DNA from: Nocardioides caldifontis
GTDB taxonomy: Bacteria; Actinomycetota; Actinomycetes; Propionibacteriales; Nocardioidaceae
Length of the DNA: 64,000 nt
Assembly: GCF_008087345.1 (NCBI RefSeq)
Contig: NZ_ML701735.1
Location: forward strand, 369,000-432,999
Direction: 5' to 3'
Both the position numbers and the translations under genes were made by a program. How positions within the stretch are numbered: position 1 is the first letter of the stretch; every line of letters starts with the position of its first letter. The notes under the pieces were generated by a model. It ran no database searches, was not told the origin of the DNA, and saw only the letters and a program-made list of their open reading frames with translations. Below are positions 58,363-64,000 of this stretch, in pieces.

Positions 58363-60339
58363 TCAGCCCGTGACCGTGGCGGCCGGGCTCCGGTTGCCCG
58401 CGGCGTCGACGGCGACGACGCGGAACGTGTAGCGGGTGCCGGCGCGCAGGCTGCCGACGGAGGTGCGGACGGTGGACGCGGACACCCGCCGCACCTGGGT
58501 GGAGCCGCGGAAGACCAGGTAGCCGGTCACTCCGACGTTGTCGCTGGCCCGCGTCCAGGTCAGCGTCGCGCTGGTCCGCGACCGGCTCACGGTGAGGAGG
58601 GGCGGGGTGGTCGGTGCGATGGTGTCGCGCGCCGTGAGCCGCACGGCGCTGCTCGCGCGCCCGACGTTGCCGGCGGCGTCGCGGGCCCGGACCGTGTAGG
58701 AGGAGGAGCGGCCCTGGGGCGCCGAGGAGTCGGTGAACGAACGGCTGCTGGTGGTCCCGACGACGACTCCGCCACGCAGCACGTCGTACGCCGCCACGCC
58801 GACGTCGTCCGTCGCGGCCCGCCAGGTGAGCTGGGGGACCCCGGCGACCAGCCGGCCGCTGAGCCCGGTCACCTGCGACGGTGCCGTGGTGTCGGGACGG
58901 GGCGTCGTCACGGTCACCCCGGCGGTCGGCTCGCTGGTGGCGCCCGCGGTGTCGACCGCGCGGACCGCGTACGTCGCGGTGCTCCCCGGCTGCCGGCCGG
59001 TGTGGGTCCACGTGGTGGTCGCGGTGCTCCCGACCACGACACCGTTGTGGAGCACTTCGTAGCCGGCGACCCCGACGTCGTCGACGGAGGCGGCCCAGCC
59101 GAGCGCGATCGAGCGGCCGTCGGCGGCGGGCGTCGCGGTCAGCCCGGTGGGGGTGCTCGGCGGGGTGTCGACGGGAGGCTCGACGACCGGCGGCGTGCCG
59201 TCGCCGGTGAACCGCCACGAGTGGGCGAACGCGTTGAACGCGGCCTGCTCGAGGGGGTCGTGGACGTCCGCCGTGTCGTAGGCGACGCGGTAGCTGCCGT
59301 CGCCGGTGTTCGGGTCGCCGTTGTCGAAGTTGGCGTAGAGGGCGAACTTCGGGAACCGGCCCGTCTCCACCGCCTCCTTCGCCTGGGCGTAGTAGCGGTA
59401 GGCACTCTCCTGGGTGGACTCGTTGATCCCCCACTCGGCGAGCCCCCACACCTTCGACAGGTAGTCGCGCTCCGGGGTGCTCCGCGCCGTGAAGAAGTCG
59501 TAGAGGTTGCGGGCGCGCTCCTCGAAGGAGACGTCGTCGTCGCCGTGCTGGTAGGCGTTCCACACGATCCAGTCGACGAGGTCGTCGCCCGGGTAGAGCT
59601 CCTCGACCATGCAGTTGAAGGGCTCGTAGTTCATGTAGTTCATGACCCACACGACGTTGTCGACGCCGGCGGCGTCGAACCGTGCCCGCACGTTGCGCCA
59701 CATCGCGAGGTAGTCGGCGGGCGTCCCCGAGGTGCCGAGGTGGGTGATCCCGGTGCAGCCCGCGGTGGTGGTGACGTCGTTCTCCGGCTCATGGTGGACC
59801 GACATCAGGATCTTGTGGTCGCCCAGCGCCTTGACGCTCGCGGCCATCTCGTCGATCTGCGCGTTGACCGCGTCGTCGCTGCCGTCGGCGGTCGGCCAGT
59901 CGCGGGTCACCTGGTAGTTGACGAAGAGGATCGTGTCCGGCCGGGTGGCGAAGTGGACGTCCTCCTCGCGGAGCGAGTTCTGCCCGGCCACGCGGTAGGT
60001 GTGCGCGACCTCCACCTGGCGCCCCATCCGCTCCTCGGCGTAGAGCATCTGGTCGAGCTTGGAGTAGTAGTCCGGCACCTCCGGGTAGCGGTTGGCGGTG
60101 GTGCCGAACCAGGGCCGGCAGGAGTTGACCAGCCGCTCGTCGACGGTGCACCCCTCGGCCGTCGCCGCGGCGATCCCGGCCCTGGAGACGTCAGGGGCGG
60201 GGGCGGCCTGCGCGGCGAGCGGGACGCCCGCGACGAGCAGCGGCAGCAGCACGAGCAACCACCCTGCGGGGCGGCATGCGCGTGCACGCCCGACGGCCCA
60301 CCCACACCTCGACACAGCTCCCCCTGGTGCCGCCCCCAC
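58363..60339 (-). CDS. secreted glycoside-hydrolase-like protein with three fibronectin III domains (paralogue 2)
   Basis: A 658-residue secreted protein with a signal peptide (ending near AAQAAPAP), the shared catalytic-type domain (CTVDERLVNSCRPWFGT, HHEPEND, WGLAEWG) and three Fn3 repeats. The start is GTG 60339, or GTG 60315, which has a GGGGGAG box but tight spacing. Same orientation as paralogue 1, 19 bp upstream of it, so the two may form an operon. Substrate unknown. Confidence 0.65.
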   Translation of the reverse strand: MGAAPGGAVSRCGWAVGRARACRPAGWLLVLLPLLVAGVPLAAQAAPAPDVSRAGIAAATAEGCTVDERLVNSCRPWFGTTANRYPEVPDYYSKLDQMLYAEERMGRQVEVAHTYRVAGQNSLREEDVHFATRPDTILFVNYQVTRDWPTADGSDDAVNAQIDEMAASVKALGDHKILMSVHHEPENDVTTTAGCTGITHLGTSGTPADYLAMWRNVRARFDAAGVDNVVWVMNYMNYEPFNCMVEELYPGDDLVDWIVWNAYQHGDDDVSFEERARNLYDFFTARSTPERDYLSKVWGLAEWGINESTQESAYRYYAQAKEAVETGRFPKFALYANFDNGDPNTGDGSYRVAYDTADVHDPLEQAAFNAFAHSWRFTGDGTPPVVEPPVDTPPSTPTGLTATPAADGRSIALGWAASVDDVGVAGYEVLHNGVVVGSTATTTWTHTGRQPGSTATYAVRAVDTAGATSEPTAGVTVTTPRPDTTAPSQVTGLSGRLVAGVPQLTWRAATDDVGVAAYDVLRGGVVVGTTSSRSFTDSSAPQGRSSSYTVRARDAAGNVGRASSAVRLTARDTIAPTTPPLLTVSRSRTSATLTWTRASDNVGVTGYLVFRGSTQVRRVSASTVRTSVGSLRAGTRYTFRVVAVDAAGNRSPAATVTG

Positions 60340-60448
60340 GACGGCTTCTTCCCTGCGCGCAGCCTAGGAAGCGAGGGGGGCCGTGCCGACAGGGCTCTAC
60401 GTCCCACACGCGGTCCCGACAGGGGCCCATACCGGACGTTCCGGACGA

Positions 60449-61633
60449 TCAGCGCCGGGGCTCGTGCTCCCAGGGGCCGTTGAGCCGCCAGCTCTGGGCG
60501 AACCGGTTGAAGGCGCGCTGCTCACGCCGGTCACGCGTGCCGTCCCGCCCGTACGCGACGCGGTAGCTGCCGTCGAGGGTGTGCGGGTCGACGGAGTCGA
60601 AGACGGCGAAGAGCTTCAGCTGGGGGAAGGTGTCGGCCTCGACGGCCTCGCGGGCCTGCTCGTAGTAGAGGTAGGCCGCTTCCTGGGAGGAGTCGTAGAT
60701 CCCCCACTCGGCCAGCCCCCACGGCTTCGACAGGTAGTCGTGTCGCGGGCCGGAGCGGCGGGTGAGCAGGTCGTACATGTTGCGGACCTCCGCCTCGAAG
60801 CTCTCCGGGGCGTGGCCCTGCGCGTAGGCGTTGAAGAGGATCCAGTCGACCAGGTCGTCACCCGGGTAGAGCGCGTCGATCATGCAGTTGTACGCCGGGT
60901 AGCCCATGTAGTTCATGACCCACACGACGTTGTCGACCCCGAGCGCGTCGAACCGCTCGTGGACGGTCCGCCACATCGTGCGGTACTCCTCCGGCGTGCC
61001 GGACTCCCCGTTGATCGGGGTGCCCTTCGGGCAGGACGGGGCCTCGGACACGTCGTTCTCGGGCTCGTGGAAGAGCGCCAGCATGATGCGCGTGCGGCCG
61101 AGCGACTTGATGCTGCGTCCCATCTCGTCGATGCCCGCGTTGACCTCGGGGTCGCTGCCGTCGGCGCGGGACCAGTCGAGGGTCGGCTGCCAGTTGACCA
61201 GCATCAGGGTGTCGGGTCGGGAGGCGAAGTAGCGGTCGGTGTCGTCGAGGGAGTTCTCGCCGGCCGGGTGGTAGTTGTGGGCGACGTCGAGCCGCCGCCC
61301 GGTGCGGCGCTCGAAGTACCGCAGCTGCGCGGTCTTGTTCCACTTCTCGGCCTGCGGGTAGCGGTTGGCCGTGGCGCCGAACCAGGGGCGGCAGGAGTTG
61401 ACCAACCGCTCGTCGACGGTGCACCCGGTCATCGGCGTCGGGGTGGGAGACGGGGTGCCGGTCGCCTCCGCGCGAGGTGCCGGGTCGCGGTCGTCGTCGC
61501 CGCCGTCGTCGCCCCGGACCATCAGGAAGACGGCGGACGCAGCCGCCAGCACCACGAGCGTGACGAGGACCGCGAGCAGGCGGACACGGCCCCGCTCCTC
61601 GAGGGAACGGGGCCGTGTCCGTGGTGCTGTCAT
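60449..61633 (-). CDS. membrane-anchored glycoside-hydrolase-like protein without Fn3 (paralogue 3)
   Basis: A 394-residue protein with a short basic cytosolic head, one N-terminal membrane helix (about residues 18-38, LLAVLVTLVVLAAASAVFLMV), a Pro/Thr linker and the same catalytic-type domain (CTVDERLVNSCRPWFGA, FHEPEND, WGLAEWG). It lacks Fn3 repeats, so it should stay at the cell surface. ATG 61633 is 31 bp from the groEL stop. It is probably an older relative of paralogues 1 and 2, which gained Fn3 domains and free secretion. Confidence 0.65.
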   Translation of the reverse strand: MTAPRTRPRSLEERGRVRLLAVLVTLVVLAAASAVFLMVRGDDGGDDDRDPAPRAEATGTPSPTPTPMTGCTVDERLVNSCRPWFGATANRYPQAEKWNKTAQLRYFERRTGRRLDVAHNYHPAGENSLDDTDRYFASRPDTLMLVNWQPTLDWSRADGSDPEVNAGIDEMGRSIKSLGRTRIMLALFHEPENDVSEAPSCPKGTPINGESGTPEEYRTMWRTVHERFDALGVDNVVWVMNYMGYPAYNCMIDALYPGDDLVDWILFNAYAQGHAPESFEAEVRNMYDLLTRRSGPRHDYLSKPWGLAEWGIYDSSQEAAYLYYEQAREAVEADTFPQLKLFAVFDSVDPHTLDGSYRVAYGRDGTRDRREQRAFNRFAQSWRLNGPWEHEPRR

Positions 61634-61664
61634 CGTGCGGGTGCCGTGAGCCGGCGGGCTCGGC

Positions 61665-63308
<1,644 letters not shown>

Positions 63309-63437
63309 CTAGGACTGTGTCGGTGGGGACGACCACGTCGGCTCGGTGCGCCGCGCCGCCGTCCAAGACCACGCCCCGAGGGCCCTGGCTCAGTGCGGGG
63401 CCGCCCGGGGCGGAGTCTCGTGGTTCAGGGGGCTGGG

Positions 63438-63734
63438 TCAGCCGATGACGGCCAGCACGTCGCGGGCGCTGAGGATGAGGTACTCCTCGCCGGCGTACTT
63501 GACCTCGGTGCCGCCGTACTTGCTGTAGATGACCTTGTCACCCACGGAGATGTCGAGCGGGATGCGCTCGTCGCCGTCCTCGTTCCACCGACCGGGACCG
63601 ACCGCGATGACCTCGCCCTCCTGGGGCTTCTCCTTCGCGGTGTCCGGGATGACCAGGCCGGAAGCCGTGGTCTGCTCGGCGTCGAGCGTCTGCACGAGGA
63701 TGCGGTCCTCGAGCGGCTTGATGTTGACCGACAC
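63438..63734 (-). CDS. groES: co-chaperonin GroES
   Basis: A 98-residue co-chaperonin, start GTG 63734 ([15 protein letters not shown]), 8 nt after GGAGGT; longer open reading is not used. Motifs [10 protein letters not shown] (mobile loop) and KYGGTEVKY are present. It caps GroEL. The 147-bp gap to groEL holds no recognised element. Confidence 0.97.
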   Translation of the reverse strand: MSVNIKPLEDRILVQTLDAEQTTASGLVIPDTAKEKPQEGEVIAVGPGRWNEDGDERIPLDISVGDKVIYSKYGGTEVKYAGEEYLILSARDVLAVIG

Positions 63735-63826
63735 GTCGTCGACCTCCACTTTGTCGTCTGTCGAATGTTGCAAGACTTGCGCTCGGTCGTCGCGCGCCGT
63801 CGCGGGGGTCGCGCTCCTTCCGAGCG

Positions 63827-63853
63827 TTAGCACCCGCCAGGGGAGAGTGCCAG
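63827..63853. promoter_or_regulatory. CIRCE element 2 (HrcA operator)
   Basis: TTAGCACCC-N9-GAGTGCCAG, an imperfect CIRCE (consensus TTAGCACTC-N9-GAGTGCTAA), downstream of the groES promoter. Confidence 0.85.
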
Positions 63854-63858
63854 TTCCG

Positions 63859-63887
63859 AAACTAGCCATCGACTAGCACTCGGTCAA
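63859..63887 (-). promoter_or_regulatory. groES promoter (SigA type)
   Basis: On the minus strand TTGACC (63887-63882), a 17-nt spacer and TAGTTT (63864-63859). The -35 box lies inside CIRCE 1, so HrcA would block polymerase directly. Confidence 0.65.
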
Positions 63888-63899
63888 GTCGAGTGCCAA
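63873..63899. promoter_or_regulatory. CIRCE element 1 (HrcA operator)
   Basis: CTAGCACTC-N9-GAGTGCCAA upstream of groES, close to consensus. Two CIRCE copies give the HrcA control usual for actinobacterial groESL. Confidence 0.92.
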
Positions 63900-63908
63900 T
63901 CACACTTC

Positions 63909-63929
63909 CGCCGAGTCGTCGCATCTTCA
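63909..63929 (+). repeat. dispersed 21-bp repeat, copy B
   Basis: Identical over 21 bases to 41913-41933 (opposite strand). It lies just upstream of the groES CIRCE promoter. No gene is seen between here and the window end. Confidence 0.9.
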
Positions 63930-64000
63930 CGCTCCTCCCCCGCCGAGCCGGGGCGCCAGTCACCGCCCCCCCCCGGCGAGAAGGCGGCGCGGGCGCCACC

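Overview
This 64 kb window comes from a GC-rich actinobacterial chromosome. GTG starts are frequent, 1-4 bp start/stop overlaps are the rule, and groES is preceded by two CIRCE elements. The right-hand gene order (groES-groEL1, guaB, guaB3, a GMC/cholesterol-oxidase-like gene, guaA) is the order I recall from mycobacteria and relatives. A Nocardioides-type (Propionibacteriales) host is my best guess; this is an inference, as no rRNA or other phylogenetic marker was compared. No transposase, integrase, tRNA, rRNA or CRISPR array was found.

Region 1 (1-39.8 kb) is an accessory catabolic region that I read as an organosulfonate (C3-sulfonate / sulfolactate) utilisation island. Its anchor is suyA-suyB (31.75-30.3 kb), (R)-sulfolactate sulfo-lyase, which splits 3-sulfolactate into pyruvate and sulfite. 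Around it lie: a taurine/sulfonate-type ABC importer; dehydrogenases suited to sulfolactaldehyde or sulfolactate (a GabD-type aldehyde dehydrogenase, a beta-hydroxyacid dehydrogenase, a D-2-hydroxyacid dehydrogenase); a cytoplasmic SoeABC-like molybdenum sulfite dehydrogenase whose Fe-S and membrane subunits are fused; several candidate sulfite/sulfate exporters (TauE/SafE, YeiH type, SulP); and an operon joining an AprA-like flavoprotein and AprB-like ferredoxin with a 2-oxoacid:ferredoxin oxidoreductase (korAB). Genes with less obvious roles are an M24 peptidase-fold protein, an alpha/beta hydrolase, an unexported substrate-binding-protein-like gene, an LVIVD propeller, an amidohydrolase, a creatininase-like protein, a Gfo/Idh/MocA oxidoreductase, a cupin, an FAH-family protein and three MFS carriers.

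The island looks co-ordinated. Ten near-palindromes of the LacI type (consensus about TGCAAACGNTTGCA) lie before eight transcription units, and two LacI repressors are encoded inside it. suyAB and the soe genes lack this box. They share instead a GGTCTG(A/G)CC motif with the promoter of an FCD-type GntR gene, suggesting a second regulatory tier for C-S cleavage and sulfite disposal. Stem-loops separate several units.

Region 2 (39.8-64 kb) looks like conserved backbone with insertions: guaA; a repeat-filled 577-bp intergenic stretch (tandem 32-mers, a 15-bp inverted repeat, a hairpin with a G-quadruplex-like loop, and a short repeat recurring 22 kb away next to groES); GMC oxidoreductase; succinate-semialdehyde dehydrogenase; glpD; guaB3; a six-gene Mrp Na+/H+ antiporter operon with fused A-B subunits; guaB; three paralogous secreted or anchored glycosidase-like proteins; and groEL1-groES under two CIRCE operators.

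All functions are read from sequence motifs and family memory; no database search was possible.
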